Below, piece by piece: positions 43,730-52,294 of a DNA stretch of 64,000 nt (within the stretch, counting starts at the first letter, position 1; the number at the start of each line of letters is the position of its first letter). The notes under the pieces are model-generated. The model was not told the DNA's origin, did not search any database, and saw only the letters and a program-made list of their open reading frames with translations. Origin of the DNA: Fusobacterium varium (lineage in GTDB: Bacteria; Fusobacteriota; Fusobacteriia; Fusobacteriales; Fusobacteriaceae); the NCBI GenBank assembly GCA_002356455.1, contig AP017968.1:3224001-3288000 (forward strand), read 5' to 3'. Both the position numbers and the translations under genes were made by a program.

Positions 43730-44096
43730 ATTTTTCCTCCTTTTAAATTTAGACTATATATTATACCATCTTTCTTAAAAATCTAAAATCAAAATTTTTT
43801 AGTTTTTATTTTTAATAAATTTTCAAAATTTTGAAAAGTAAATTCATTTTAATATTATAAATAACAAGAATTTAATAAAATACTTTTTTCATTAAAATTT
43901 TAAAGATGAAGTGAAGCTATTTAAAAAATCTTATTCTCTATTTTTATATAATGTCATAATTATTTTAATTTTTAATTAAGTTGATAGATAATAAAAAAAA
44001 TGCTACAATAATTTGTAATAACACTATAGAACTATTTTAGATTTCACTTAAAATAACTTTGATTTATAGAACTAAAAAAATTTTTATAAAAACAAA
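43730..44096. other. intergenic region between MBL and GntR genes
   Basis: About 370 AT-rich bases between divergent genes. Apart from the MBL-gene -10 (43760-43765) and one perfect 18-bp palindrome, I see no gene or structured RNA. A -10-like TATAAT at about 43950 and TATAAA at 44085 are possible promoters for the regulator. Confidence 0.5.
43820..43837. repeat. 18-bp perfect palindrome
   Basis: TTTTCAAAATTTTGAAAA is self-complementary over 18 bases. It lies upstream of the MBL-fold gene and could be a regulator-binding site, though AT-rich palindromes arise easily in such DNA. Confidence 0.35.
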
Positions 44097-44111
44097 TGTC
44101 GACTTTCAACA
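44097..44111 (+). promoter_or_regulatory. putative FadR/GntR operator 1
   Basis: TGTCGACTTTCAACA lies about 50 bases before the regulator's start. It matches the site at 45016-45030 at 13 of 15 positions and includes the GTCGAC core, which is rare in this AT-rich DNA. Probably autoregulation (inference). Confidence 0.6.
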
Positions 44112-44159
44112 AACAACAAAATAATAATATTATTATATATACTAAGGATGGAGAGGAAT

Positions 44160-44840
44160 ATGGGTATTTTTAAACCAATAACAAATACAAATTTATATGT
44201 TGAAGTAATAAATTCTATTATTACAGCTATTGCAACAGGTGAACTCAAATCAGGAGAAAAAATAATTGAACAAACTATTGCTACTGAAATGAATATCAGC
44301 AGGGCTCCAATAAGGGAAGCTATAAGAGAACTTGCAGCTCAGGGAATTGTTGAATATATTCCTAAAAAAGGGGCAACAGTTGCCACACTGAATAAAAAAA
44401 GTATAGAAGAAACTTATTCTCTTCGTGCTCTTTTAGAAGGAATGGCAGTAAGCCTTGCTATAGATAATTTTACACCAGAAGATATAAAGACCATGGTATC
44501 TCTTTCTAAGACTATGACAGAAAGCTTGAAAAAACAAGATGTCGAAAACTTCATTAATTGTGATGTAGCTTTCCATAATCTTATCTGCCAGAGATCAAAC
44601 CATACAAAACTTCAAAAATTAATAGAGAATTTTGTTCTCCAAACACAGCTTTATATGAGAATGTCAAAGTATAATATGTTGATAAACTCAAGCCTTTCTA
44701 TTGAATATGGGGTACATGACAACCTCATAGAATTAATTAAAGAAAAGGATAAAGAAAAGGCAGAAAAAGAAATGAAAAATCATATAATGACTTCTGGAGA
44801 AGTTCTTATTAATTATCTTTTAAAAAGTGATGAAATATAA
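44160..44840 (+). CDS. GntR-family (FadR subfamily) transcriptional regulator
   Basis: 226-residue regulator. The N-terminal winged helix spans about residues 5-70 (NLYVEVINSIITAIATGELKSGEKIIEQTIATEMNISRAPIREAIREL, wing GIVEYIPKKGATVA). The all-helical FCD ligand domain follows, with metal-site residues in NCDVAFHNLICQRSNH and EYGVHDNLIELI. The start is taken at 44160, with GGAGAGG just upstream; the ATG at 44148 is itself inside that region. It faces the catabolic operon and has its own terminator. A shared operator motif before both implies it controls that operon, released by a pathway acid. Confidence 0.92.
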   Translation: MGIFKPITNTNLYVEVINSIITAIATGELKSGEKIIEQTIATEMNISRAPIREAIRELAAQGIVEYIPKKGATVATLNKKSIEETYSLRALLEGMAVSLAIDNFTPEDIKTMVSLSKTMTESLKKQDVENFINCDVAFHNLICQRSNHTKLQKLIENFVLQTQLYMRMSKYNMLINSSLSIEYGVHDNLIELIKEKDKEKAEKEMKNHIMTSGEVLINYLLKSDEI

Positions 44841-44853
44841 TCGTTATACTATC

Positions 44854-44895
44854 AAGGACTAAGTCTTGTATTTTACAAGGTTCAGTCCTTTTTAT
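44854..44895 (+). terminator. terminator of the GntR gene
   Basis: AAGGACTAAGTCTTGTA pairs with TACAAGGTTCAGTCCTT (one mismatch) around a short loop and is followed by TTTTTATATT. Confidence 0.88.
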
Positions 44896-44969
44896 ATTCA
44901 TTTTTAAATACAAACATACTGATAAAAAACCGTTTTGTAATTTTTCAGAATATTTTTTAATTTTTTCTA

Positions 44970-44998
44970 TTGACAAATTAAAAATTTGGGGGTATCAT
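44970..44998 (+). promoter_or_regulatory. sigma-70 promoter of the acid-sugar operon
   Basis: TTGACA (44970-44975), a 17-base spacer and TATCAT (44993-44998). The predicted start near 45005 lies about 10 bases before operator 2, so a bound repressor would block the polymerase. Confidence 0.75.
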
Positions 44999-45015
44999 TC
45001 AAGTAGAAAGTTGAT

Positions 45016-45030
45016 TGTCGACATTTAACA
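45016..45030 (+). promoter_or_regulatory. putative FadR/GntR operator 2
   Basis: TGTCGACATTTAACA, with a perfect TGTCGACA palindrome, sits between the promoter and the Fe-ADH start. It is the partner of the site in front of the regulator gene. Confidence 0.62.
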
Positions 45031-45065
45031 AAAAGTATTTTCTTTGAAAGTTACAAGGGGGAAAA

Positions 45066-46223
45066 ATGAAATTATACAATATGAATATCCCTTCTAATGT
45101 CTATGGAGGGTTTGGAAGTCTAGAACACATTGAAACTATTTTAAATAAAGAAAAAGTTTCTAATGTTATAGTATTTACCGATAAAGGTGTTAGAGGAAGC
45201 AGTTTCTTTTCTGCAATAATTGAAAAGATTAAAAACACAAAAGTAAATTATAACATAATAGATGATCTAGCTACTGAACCAAGCTACCATGATGTAGAAA
45301 AGGTTATGGAAGAACTGGACAAATATAAAAGCGATTTTATCATAGCAGTAGGTGGAGGAAGTGTAATGGACATTGCAAAATTATGTTCAATCTTAAAAGA
45401 TGCTTCTTATGCAGTAAAAGATCTTTTAAAAAATCCATCACAAGGAAGCAAACAGATAAAATCATTAATGATTCCAACAACTTGTGGAACTGGTTCAGAA
45501 GCAACATGCAACTCAATAGTTGCTGTTCCTGAAGAAGGACTTAAAGTGGGAATTGTAAATAATGGTCTTATTCCTGACTATGTGATATTGGACCCAGCAA
45601 TGATAGAAAAACTTCCTAAGAAGCTTATAGCTTCTACTGGAGTAGATGCTCTTGCTCACTGTGTAGAATGTCTTACTTCTAAAAAAGCTAATCCTTTCAG
45701 TGACTTATATGCACTGGCTGGAGGAGAACTTATATTTAATAATATAAGGAAAGCTTATCTGAATCCAGACGATATGGAAGCAAAAACTAATATGCTTATG
45801 GGAGCCTTTTATGGAGGAATAGCAATAACTTCATCAGGAACTACAGCAGTCCATGCACTTTCTTACCCACTAGGAGGAAAATATCATATCCCTCATGGAA
45901 TCTCTAATGCAATAATGATGAGCCCAGTAATGGAATTTAATAAAGATGCCTGCTTAGAGCAATTTTCAAGAATGTGCGACCGTTTAAGACCAGATATGAG
46001 TAAAAATACTCCTGAGGAAAAAGCTCAATACATTATAGATGAAATAAAAAATATTGTTGAAGTTACAGAAATACCTGTTAATTTAAAAGAATTTGGAGTA
46101 ACTATGAATGATCTTGATTTCTTAGTTGATGCTGGAAGTAAAGTAACTAGACTACTTTCAAATAATTTAAAGGAACTTAGCCTAGATGATATTAAAAATA
46201 TTTATTTAAAAGTTTTAAATTAG
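45066..46223 (+). CDS. iron-containing alcohol dehydrogenase
   Basis: Group III (Fe-type) NAD(P)-dependent alcohol dehydrogenase of 385 residues. The nucleotide site GGGSVMDIAK (about residue 97), PTTCGTGSEAT, and the metal ligands are visible: Asp and His in GVDALAHCVE, His in TAVHALSYPLGG and His in HIPHGISNA. It is the first gene of the operon, behind AAGGGGG. It presumably oxidises or reduces a hydroxy group of the sugar acid or its aldehyde; the substrate is not deducible. Confidence 0.92.
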   Translation: MKLYNMNIPSNVYGGFGSLEHIETILNKEKVSNVIVFTDKGVRGSSFFSAIIEKIKNTKVNYNIIDDLATEPSYHDVEKVMEELDKYKSDFIIAVGGGSVMDIAKLCSILKDASYAVKDLLKNPSQGSKQIKSLMIPTTCGTGSEATCNSIVAVPEEGLKVGIVNNGLIPDYVILDPAMIEKLPKKLIASTGVDALAHCVECLTSKKANPFSDLYALAGGELIFNNIRKAYLNPDDMEAKTNMLMGAFYGGIAITSSGTTAVHALSYPLGGKYHIPHGISNAIMMSPVMEFNKDACLEQFSRMCDRLRPDMSKNTPEEKAQYIIDEIKNIVEVTEIPVNLKEFGVTMNDLDFLVDAGSKVTRLLSNNLKELSLDDIKNIYLKVLN

Positions 46224-46236
46224 GAAGGTGAAGAAA

Positions 46237-47274
46237 TTGAATAAACTGCCTATAATAGGAATCACTATGGGAGATCCAGCAAGTATAGGTCCTGAAATAT
46301 CTCTTAAAGCTTTAAATAACAAAGACATATATGACAGATGCAGACCTGTTGTCATAGGAGATGCTTCAGTGATGAAGAAAGCTATTGAGTACACAGGATT
46401 AACTAATCTAAAGATTCATTCTATCAAAAATATATCAGAAGCTCTATTCCAGCATGGAACTGTAGATGTCTATGATATGGGAATTGTAAATCCTGAAGAC
46501 TTTGAAATCGGAAAAGTTTCAAAGTCAGCTGGAAATGCAGCTTTCCAATATGTAAAAAAAGTAATAGAATTAGCACAAAACAATGAAATAGATGCTACTA
46601 TTACAAATGCTCTCAATAAGGAATCTATAAATCTTGCTGGGCATCACTACTCTGGGCATACTGAAATCTATGCTGAATTCACAAAAACAAAGAAATATAC
46701 AATGATGCTTGCTCATGAAAATTTAAGAGTTGTACATGTAAGTACTCATGTATCTTTAAGAGAAGCTTGTGACAGATGTAAAAAAGAAAGAGTATATGAT
46801 GTTATAAAAATAGCTGATGATGCTTGTAAAAAACTTGGAATAAAAAATCCTAAAATTGGAGTGGCAGGACTTAATCCCCACTGTGGTGAAAATGGTCTTT
46901 TTGGTACAGAAGAAGTAGATGAAATCATCCCTGCAATAGAAAAAGCTCAGCAGGAAGGTATCAATGTAATTGGTCCTATCCCTCCTGACACTATCTTTTC
47001 TAAAGCTCGTGGAGGATGGTATGACATTGTTGTAGCTATGTATCATGATCAGGGACACATTCCTTTGAAAGTTATAGGATTTGTATATAATCAAAAAGAG
47101 CAGAAGTGGGAAGCAGTTGCTGGTGTAAATATAACTTTAGGCCTTCCTATAATAAGAAGCTCTGTAGATCATGGAACAGCCTTTGATCAATCAGGAACTG
47201 GAACAGCAAATGAATTGAGTCTTATAAATGCAATAGATTATGGAATCAAGTTAGCAGAAAACAACATAAAATAA
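46237..47274 (+). CDS. PdxA-family dehydrogenase (4-phospho-threonate/erythronate type)
   Basis: Metal- and NAD-dependent dehydrogenase of the PdxA family, 345 residues. Motifs: GITMGDPASIGPE at the start, SGHTEIYAE, HVSTHVSLREAC (metal His), GLNPHCGENGLFG, YHDQGHIPLKVIGF (metal His) and RSSVDHGTAFDQSGTG. PdxA2 enzymes paired with DUF1537 kinases oxidise and decarboxylate 4-phosphorylated four-carbon acids to DHAP. A DUF1537 kinase is encoded at the operon end, so that role is more likely than vitamin B6 synthesis. The start is TTG at 46237, 8 bases after AGGAAGG; a GTG at 46228 overlaps that site. Confidence 0.9.
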   Translation: MNKLPIIGITMGDPASIGPEISLKALNNKDIYDRCRPVVIGDASVMKKAIEYTGLTNLKIHSIKNISEALFQHGTVDVYDMGIVNPEDFEIGKVSKSAGNAAFQYVKKVIELAQNNEIDATITNALNKESINLAGHHYSGHTEIYAEFTKTKKYTMMLAHENLRVVHVSTHVSLREACDRCKKERVYDVIKIADDACKKLGIKNPKIGVAGLNPHCGENGLFGTEEVDEIIPAIEKAQQEGINVIGPIPPDTIFSKARGGWYDIVVAMYHDQGHIPLKVIGFVYNQKEQKWEAVAGVNITLGLPIIRSSVDHGTAFDQSGTGTANELSLINAIDYGIKLAENNIK

Positions 47275-47295
47275 AAATAAAATTGGGGGTAAATC

Positions 47296-48315
47296 ATGAA
47301 AAAATTGTTATTAATGTTATGTTTATGCGGAACATTTGTAGCTTGTGGTGAGAAAAAATCTGAAGATGCAGCAACAGCAGCTGGAAAAAAAGTCCACTTA
47401 ACATTTGCAACTCAAGAAGTAGGGACAGGAGCATATCAATATGCATCTGCTATATCTAATATCTTCTTAAAAGGACTTCCTGAAGGCTCAAATATTGACC
47501 TTACTACTGAATCTCCTGGTGGAGTTGGAGCTCCAATAGTTTTGGAAAATGAACAATGTGACATTATAATGAGTAATGCAGGACCTGCAAAATGGTCTGA
47601 AGAATCTGGAATATTAGGAAAAGAACCTACAAAATCTACAACAGCTATTGCTGGTGGATTAGGACATGACTTCTTAAACGTTTTATTTACAAAAGAGTTT
47701 GTTGATAAAACTGGAATCACAACAGTAGAAGAATTAGTAGAGAAAAAATATCCAGTAAGAATAGCTATCAAAAAAATAGGTACTCTTGGAAACCTAGCTG
47801 GAGTTAAACTTTTTGAAACTTTTGGTGTTACATTTGATGATATCAGATCTTGGGGTGGAAGTGTTGATTTATTAGGTGGAGATGCTATAAAGATTTATCT
47901 TCAAGATGGTAAAGCAGATATGACTATTGACCATGTTGCTGCTGGCCAAGCAAATACTACTGAACTTTGTATGACTAAAGCTATGTATTTCCCTCAATTG
48001 AGCCAAGATACTTTGAATAAACTTGCAAATGCAGGATTTGATTATATTGATATTGATGCTAATACATGGAATGGACAAACAAATGTTATTAAATCTGTTG
48101 GTTCTCAACAAGTTATCCTTGTTCATAAAAATATGGATGATGATACAGCTTACAGTCTAGCTAAATCTCTTTGTGAAGGAAAAGATGAACTTGCTTCTCA
48201 ACTTGCAGCTTTATCTTATTTCAATCCTGCAACAGCAGGAACTCCTGCTCAAACTGGAGTTAAATTACATCCAGGTGCAGAAAAATACTACAAAGAAAAA
48301 GGATACTTAAAATAA
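47296..48315 (+). CDS. TAXI-family TRAP transporter substrate-binding protein
   Basis: Periplasmic binding protein of a TAXI-type TRAP transporter, 339 residues. A signal peptide ends at a lipobox-like FVACG, so it is probably a lipoprotein. The mature part shows TFATQEVGTGAYQYASAISNI, TESPGGVGAPIVLENEQCDI and TAIAGGLGHDFLNVLF, as in TAXI proteins. Its permease gene follows after an intercistronic hairpin. The ligand is probably the acid handled by the operon. Confidence 0.9.
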   Translation: MKKLLLMLCLCGTFVACGEKKSEDAATAAGKKVHLTFATQEVGTGAYQYASAISNIFLKGLPEGSNIDLTTESPGGVGAPIVLENEQCDIIMSNAGPAKWSEESGILGKEPTKSTTAIAGGLGHDFLNVLFTKEFVDKTGITTVEELVEKKYPVRIAIKKIGTLGNLAGVKLFETFGVTFDDIRSWGGSVDLLGGDAIKIYLQDGKADMTIDHVAAGQANTTELCMTKAMYFPQLSQDTLNKLANAGFDYIDIDANTWNGQTNVIKSVGSQQVILVHKNMDDDTAYSLAKSLCEGKDELASQLAALSYFNPATAGTPAQTGVKLHPGAEKYYKEKGYLK

Positions 48316-48343
48316 AATTAACTTTAACTGAATGTGATAATAC

Positions 48344-48368
48344 TAAGGGTGATCTTTGATCACCCTTA
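48344..48368 (+). terminator. intercistronic hairpin after the TAXI binding-protein gene
   Basis: TAAGGGTGATC pairs perfectly with GATCACCCTTA around a 3-base loop. It is followed by TATAAAAAGGAG rather than a T-run. It more likely protects the abundant binding-protein mRNA from decay or gives partial termination. Confidence 0.65.
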
Positions 48369-48385
48369 TATAAAAAGGAGATAAA

Positions 48386-50275
48386 ATGGAAAAAAGTTCT
48401 AATAGTATACGAAATTATATTCTGAATACAATTGTTGTCATTTTCATTGGATTCCAATTGTATTTAGCTTTGATAAAACCATTGGATCCTATGCTTCAAA
48501 ATCCAATGCACTTGATTTTGGCTCTTTTGGTTATTTTTATAGTAAATCCTGCTGATAAAAATTCAGGAAAAAAATGGATGAAATTGTTGGACATCCCATT
48601 TTTTGTAGGTATCATTTTTCTGCTTTATTATACAATAGTTGAGTTTCCTCGTCTTAGTATCAGAGTACAATATGTAGATATTGTTACTTCTATGGATAAA
48701 ATGGCAACTATTATCTGTATACTGGTTCTGCTTGAAGCTGTTCGTAGAACTCTTGGAAAAATACTTTTCATATTTATACTTCTGTTTATAATATATGACT
48801 GGCTTGGAATGTATTGTCCAGGAATATTGTACTTTAAAGGTACAAATATGAGAAGCTTTACTGAAACAATGATGCTTGGTTCAGGAGGAATTTTTGGAAC
48901 ACCTCTATATACTTCTGCAACAAGTTTATTCTACTTTATTCTATTTGGAGCATTCTTCTCTCAATGCGGTGGAGGTCAGCTGCTTATAGACTTTGGTATG
49001 AAATTTTCCAATAAAAGTGCTGGTGGACCAGCAAAAGCTGCCATCATCTCTTCTGGTCTTATGGGAATGATATCTGGAAGTGCTGTTGCCAATGTATCAA
49101 CTACTGGGGTAATGACTATCCCTATGATGAAAAAAGTAGGGTATGAGCCTCATCAGGCTGGAGCTATTGAAGCTGTTGCTTCTACAGGTGGACAGATTAT
49201 GCCTCCAATCATGGGAGTAGGAGCTTTCATCATGGCAGAAATGCTTGGAGTTCCATATAAGACAGTAGCTTTTGCAGCAATTATTCCAGCTCTTGCATAT
49301 TATGGTTCAGTATTCTTCCTTGTTACATTCATGGCTAAAAAAGAAGCTATAGTATCTGACAAAGAAGCTGTAACTATTGAAATAAAAGATCCTCTTCTTG
49401 AAAGAGTTTATATGATAATTCCTGCAATCGTTCTGGTTATATATATCATTTCAGGAAAATCATTGATGAGAAGTGGAATGGTTGGTATATTTGCAGTTCT
49501 CCTTTGCAACTTATTCAGTAAATTCTACAAAGGGGGAAAATATTATCAATCTCTTAGAACAACAGCTGATACTGCTGTAGATGGCGTTAAACAAGCTTCT
49601 AACATCGCTATACCCACTGCTGCCTGTGGAATAATCATTGGTGTTGTTATTCAGTCAGGACTTGCTACAAGATTCTCTAATATAATTGCTAAAATAGGTA
49701 CTTCTCATTTAAGTATAGCTCTTATAATAGCAATGTTTGGATGTATGCTTCTTGGTATGGCTCTTCCTACAGTTGCTGCTTACCTGGTATCAAATATACT
49801 TTTTGTACCTGTATTGATAAAACTTAATGTAAATCCATTATCTGCAAATATGTTTGTATTCTACTTTGGAATAATGGCTCAAATTACTCCTCCAGTATGT
49901 CTTGCTTCTTATACTGCAGCAGGAATAGCTGGTGCAGATTCCTTGAAAACAGGGTTCACAGGCTTTATGTATGCACTGGTTGCTTTCTTAGTACCATTTG
50001 TATTTGTTTACAATCCAGAACTTCTGTTAATGGGAACTCCAGGAGAAATTGCTAAAGCTACAGTTATTCTGTTCTTTGGAACATATCTTCTTGCAGGAGC
50101 AATATCAGGATATATGGTAGCACCACTCAATAAATTCAACAGGGCTATCCTCTTTATTGGTGCACTTTGTATGATTGCTCCAGAAACTATAACAGATATA
50201 ATTGGATTGGTTATTGGAGTATATATAATTGCTGCTGGTCTTCTTAAAAAGAAAAAAGTTCCAGTAGAAGCATAA
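48386..50275 (+). CDS. TRAP transporter fused permease (4TM/12TM) subunit
   Basis: 629-residue membrane protein that fuses the small (DctQ-like) and large (DctM-like) TRAP subunits, the form found with TAXI binding proteins. About 16 or more hydrophobic segments are seen. DctM-type motifs include SGLMGMISGSAVANVSTTGVMTIPMMKKVGY, EAVASTGGQIMPPIMGVGAFIMAE, GMALPTVAAYLV and GIMAQITPPVCLASYTAAGIAGA. AAGGAG precedes the ATG. Uptake would be driven by an ion gradient, usually Na+. Confidence 0.93.
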   Translation: MEKSSNSIRNYILNTIVVIFIGFQLYLALIKPLDPMLQNPMHLILALLVIFIVNPADKNSGKKWMKLLDIPFFVGIIFLLYYTIVEFPRLSIRVQYVDIVTSMDKMATIICILVLLEAVRRTLGKILFIFILLFIIYDWLGMYCPGILYFKGTNMRSFTETMMLGSGGIFGTPLYTSATSLFYFILFGAFFSQCGGGQLLIDFGMKFSNKSAGGPAKAAIISSGLMGMISGSAVANVSTTGVMTIPMMKKVGYEPHQAGAIEAVASTGGQIMPPIMGVGAFIMAEMLGVPYKTVAFAAIIPALAYYGSVFFLVTFMAKKEAIVSDKEAVTIEIKDPLLERVYMIIPAIVLVIYIISGKSLMRSGMVGIFAVLLCNLFSKFYKGGKYYQSLRTTADTAVDGVKQASNIAIPTAACGIIIGVVIQSGLATRFSNIIAKIGTSHLSIALIIAMFGCMLLGMALPTVAAYLVSNILFVPVLIKLNVNPLSANMFVFYFGIMAQITPPVCLASYTAAGIAGADSLKTGFTGFMYALVAFLVPFVFVYNPELLLMGTPGEIAKATVILFFGTYLLAGAISGYMVAPLNKFNRAILFIGALCMIAPETITDIIGLVIGVYIIAAGLLKKKKVPVEA

Positions 50276-50286
50276 GGAGCAGTTAA

Positions 50287-50730
50287 ATGATAATAGATAA
50301 AATAGAAAATATATCATTTTATGAAGGAATAGTAAAAAATCTTTCTGCAGCAGTTAAAACATTAAGAGAATTTAAAACTTTTGAAACTGGAAGATATGAA
50401 TATGACTGGGGATTCTTCATGGTTCAAGAGGGAGTTACTAAAGGAATTGCAGAAGGAAATTTTGAAACTCATGACAAGTATATAGATATTCAGATCCTCT
50501 TAGAAGGGTCTGAAATTCTTGTTTGGGCTGAGCATAAAGAATTATTTGATCCAGAACCATATAATGAAATAAAAGATGCTACTTATTATAAGAACGGCAG
50601 TCTTGAAAACAGAATTAAAATAACTCCTGGAATGTTCTATATATGCTTTCCACATGATGGGCATAAAGCAGTAAGACATACAGAATTCTCAACAAGATAT
50701 AAAAAACTTGTTTTAAAATTACCAAAATAA
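50287..50730 (+). CDS. YhcH/YjgK/YiaL family protein
   Basis: 147-residue cupin-like DUF386 protein. Relatives are encoded in sialic acid (nan) and diketogulonate (yia) operons and are thought to act on sugar anomers or lactones. Family residues are present: GRYEYDWGFFMVQEG, ETHDKYIDIQILLEGSE (His, Asp, Gln), and the C-terminal FPHDGHKAVRH. Its presence suggests the operon's substrate is a sugar or sugar acid that can cyclise. It overlaps closely with the TRAP gene (11-base gap). Confidence 0.88.
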   Translation: MIIDKIENISFYEGIVKNLSAAVKTLREFKTFETGRYEYDWGFFMVQEGVTKGIAEGNFETHDKYIDIQILLEGSEILVWAEHKELFDPEPYNEIKDATYYKNGSLENRIKITPGMFYICFPHDGHKAVRHTEFSTRYKKLVLKLPK

Positions 50731-50749
50731 TAAAAAAGGGGATATAAAT

Positions 50750-52276
50750 ATGGATTATACACACCACAAAGTCGTTATTGCTGGAATGGGATTAGCAGCT
50801 CTGGCATCAGCAGCAAGAATGTATGAACTTGGTATAAGGGATATTGCAATTTATACTAAAGGTTATGGCGGAAGTCCAGTTATAGCTGCAATAAATTTTG
50901 TTTTGCCGGACAATCCTTATGGAGATACCATAGAAAAATATGCAGAAGATATGTTCAATGCAGGCTATAGAATAGCCAATAGAAAGCTTGTAAATGAAAT
51001 GGCTGAAAATACAATGAACGGATATGACCTTCTCACTAGATGGGGAATCGAATTTGCTAAAAATCCTGACGGAACTACAAAGCTCAGACACGTATCTGGA
51101 CATACTTTTCCAAGATCTCTATGCTCTACTAAAGAGTTAATAGGAGTGGAAATTGTTGATAAATTAATAGCTTCTTTAAAAGAAAAAGGAGTTAAATTCT
51201 ATGAAGGATATGAATGTGTAAAAGTTCTAAGTGATAAAAATAAAGTCTATGGAATCACAGTTAAAGATAAAAATGGAAATTTAGAAAATGTTTATTCTGA
51301 AATTGTCATAGCTGCATGGGGTGGAGTAGGAAATCTGTTTGGTTCTTCTACTTATCCAATGGATATCAAAGGAAATACTCTCTCAATAGCTAAAGAAGCT
51401 GGAGCAGATTTAATAGATGTAGAATTTTTAGAATATGAGCCTATGGTTGTAGCATATCCTCCTGGAGCAGTTGGAGAACCTTGTCCTACTGCTATGCTTG
51501 GAGAGGGAGCTCATTTACTTAATTCAAAAGGAGAAAGATTCCTTCTTAAAGTAAGACCCCAGGGAGAAGCTGGCTCACCTAAGACATTGCTGAACAAACA
51601 AATATGGAAAGAAGTTAATCTAGGAAATGGAACTGAGCATGGAGGAGTTTATGTTGATTTAAGACATATAGACAGAGAAGTGTTGAAAGCTTATCCATGG
51701 TTCTTTGATCGTTTGATGGAAAATGGAGTAGATCTTAATGAGCAATTACTAGAGGTAAGTCCTATGGCTCACAGCTTCTCTGGAGGAATCAAAGTGGACA
51801 GCAATTATGAATCTACAGTTAAAGGACTATATGCTATTGGTGAAGCTTGCGGTGGAATCCATGGAGCCTGCCGTTGTGCTGGAAATGCAGCTAGTCAGGC
51901 AGTTCTTTCAGGATTGCTTTGCGGACAGGCAGTTGCTGAAGCTGCTGCAAATAAAACTGAAGAAAAGAAAGAATTTTCTATTGAATATAACACAGACAAA
52001 GAAATATACAATAAATATGTTCCTCAAATAAAAGAAATAGCTGTTAAAGCTTTAGGAATATACAGAGATGGAAAATTACTAGAAGATGCAAAGAAAATCA
52101 TTGCTGATATCTTGGAAAAAGATGAATTAGCCAAAGATACAGAAACTTTACAAATAGCAGAGTCTATTTACTTCATGCTGAAAGCTGCTTCTGAACGTAA
52201 AGAGAGCAGAGGAACTCACATGAGATTGGATTATCCAGAAGAATCTAAAGAATTTGAAAAAGAAATCACTATTTAA
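50750..52276 (+). CDS. FAD-binding oxidoreductase (fumarate reductase flavoprotein-like)
   Basis: 508-residue flavoprotein of the succinate dehydrogenase/fumarate reductase/aspartate oxidase type. It has the N-terminal dinucleotide fold VVIAGMGLAALASAARMYELG, RHVSGHTFPRSLCST, a capping domain with EGAHLLNSKGERFLLK, and the FAD-binding end PMAHSFSGGIKVDSNYES ... GLYAIGEACGGIHGACRCAGNAASQAVLSG. No signal peptide or heme site is seen, so it is probably cytosolic. It may oxidise a hydroxy or amino acid intermediate of the pathway; electron partners are unknown. It is an unusual member of a PdxA2/DUF1537 operon. Confidence 0.85.
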   Translation: MDYTHHKVVIAGMGLAALASAARMYELGIRDIAIYTKGYGGSPVIAAINFVLPDNPYGDTIEKYAEDMFNAGYRIANRKLVNEMAENTMNGYDLLTRWGIEFAKNPDGTTKLRHVSGHTFPRSLCSTKELIGVEIVDKLIASLKEKGVKFYEGYECVKVLSDKNKVYGITVKDKNGNLENVYSEIVIAAWGGVGNLFGSSTYPMDIKGNTLSIAKEAGADLIDVEFLEYEPMVVAYPPGAVGEPCPTAMLGEGAHLLNSKGERFLLKVRPQGEAGSPKTLLNKQIWKEVNLGNGTEHGGVYVDLRHIDREVLKAYPWFFDRLMENGVDLNEQLLEVSPMAHSFSGGIKVDSNYESTVKGLYAIGEACGGIHGACRCAGNAASQAVLSGLLCGQAVAEAAANKTEEKKEFSIEYNTDKEIYNKYVPQIKEIAVKALGIYRDGKLLEDAKKIIADILEKDELAKDTETLQIAESIYFMLKAASERKESRGTHMRLDYPEESKEFEKEITI

Positions 52277-52294
52277 TTGAGGGGGAAAATATAA

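Noticed and set aside
46228-46236. GTG at 46228 as start of the PdxA-like protein
   Set aside because: It overlaps the only Shine-Dalgarno sequence; the TTG at 46237 is correctly spaced.
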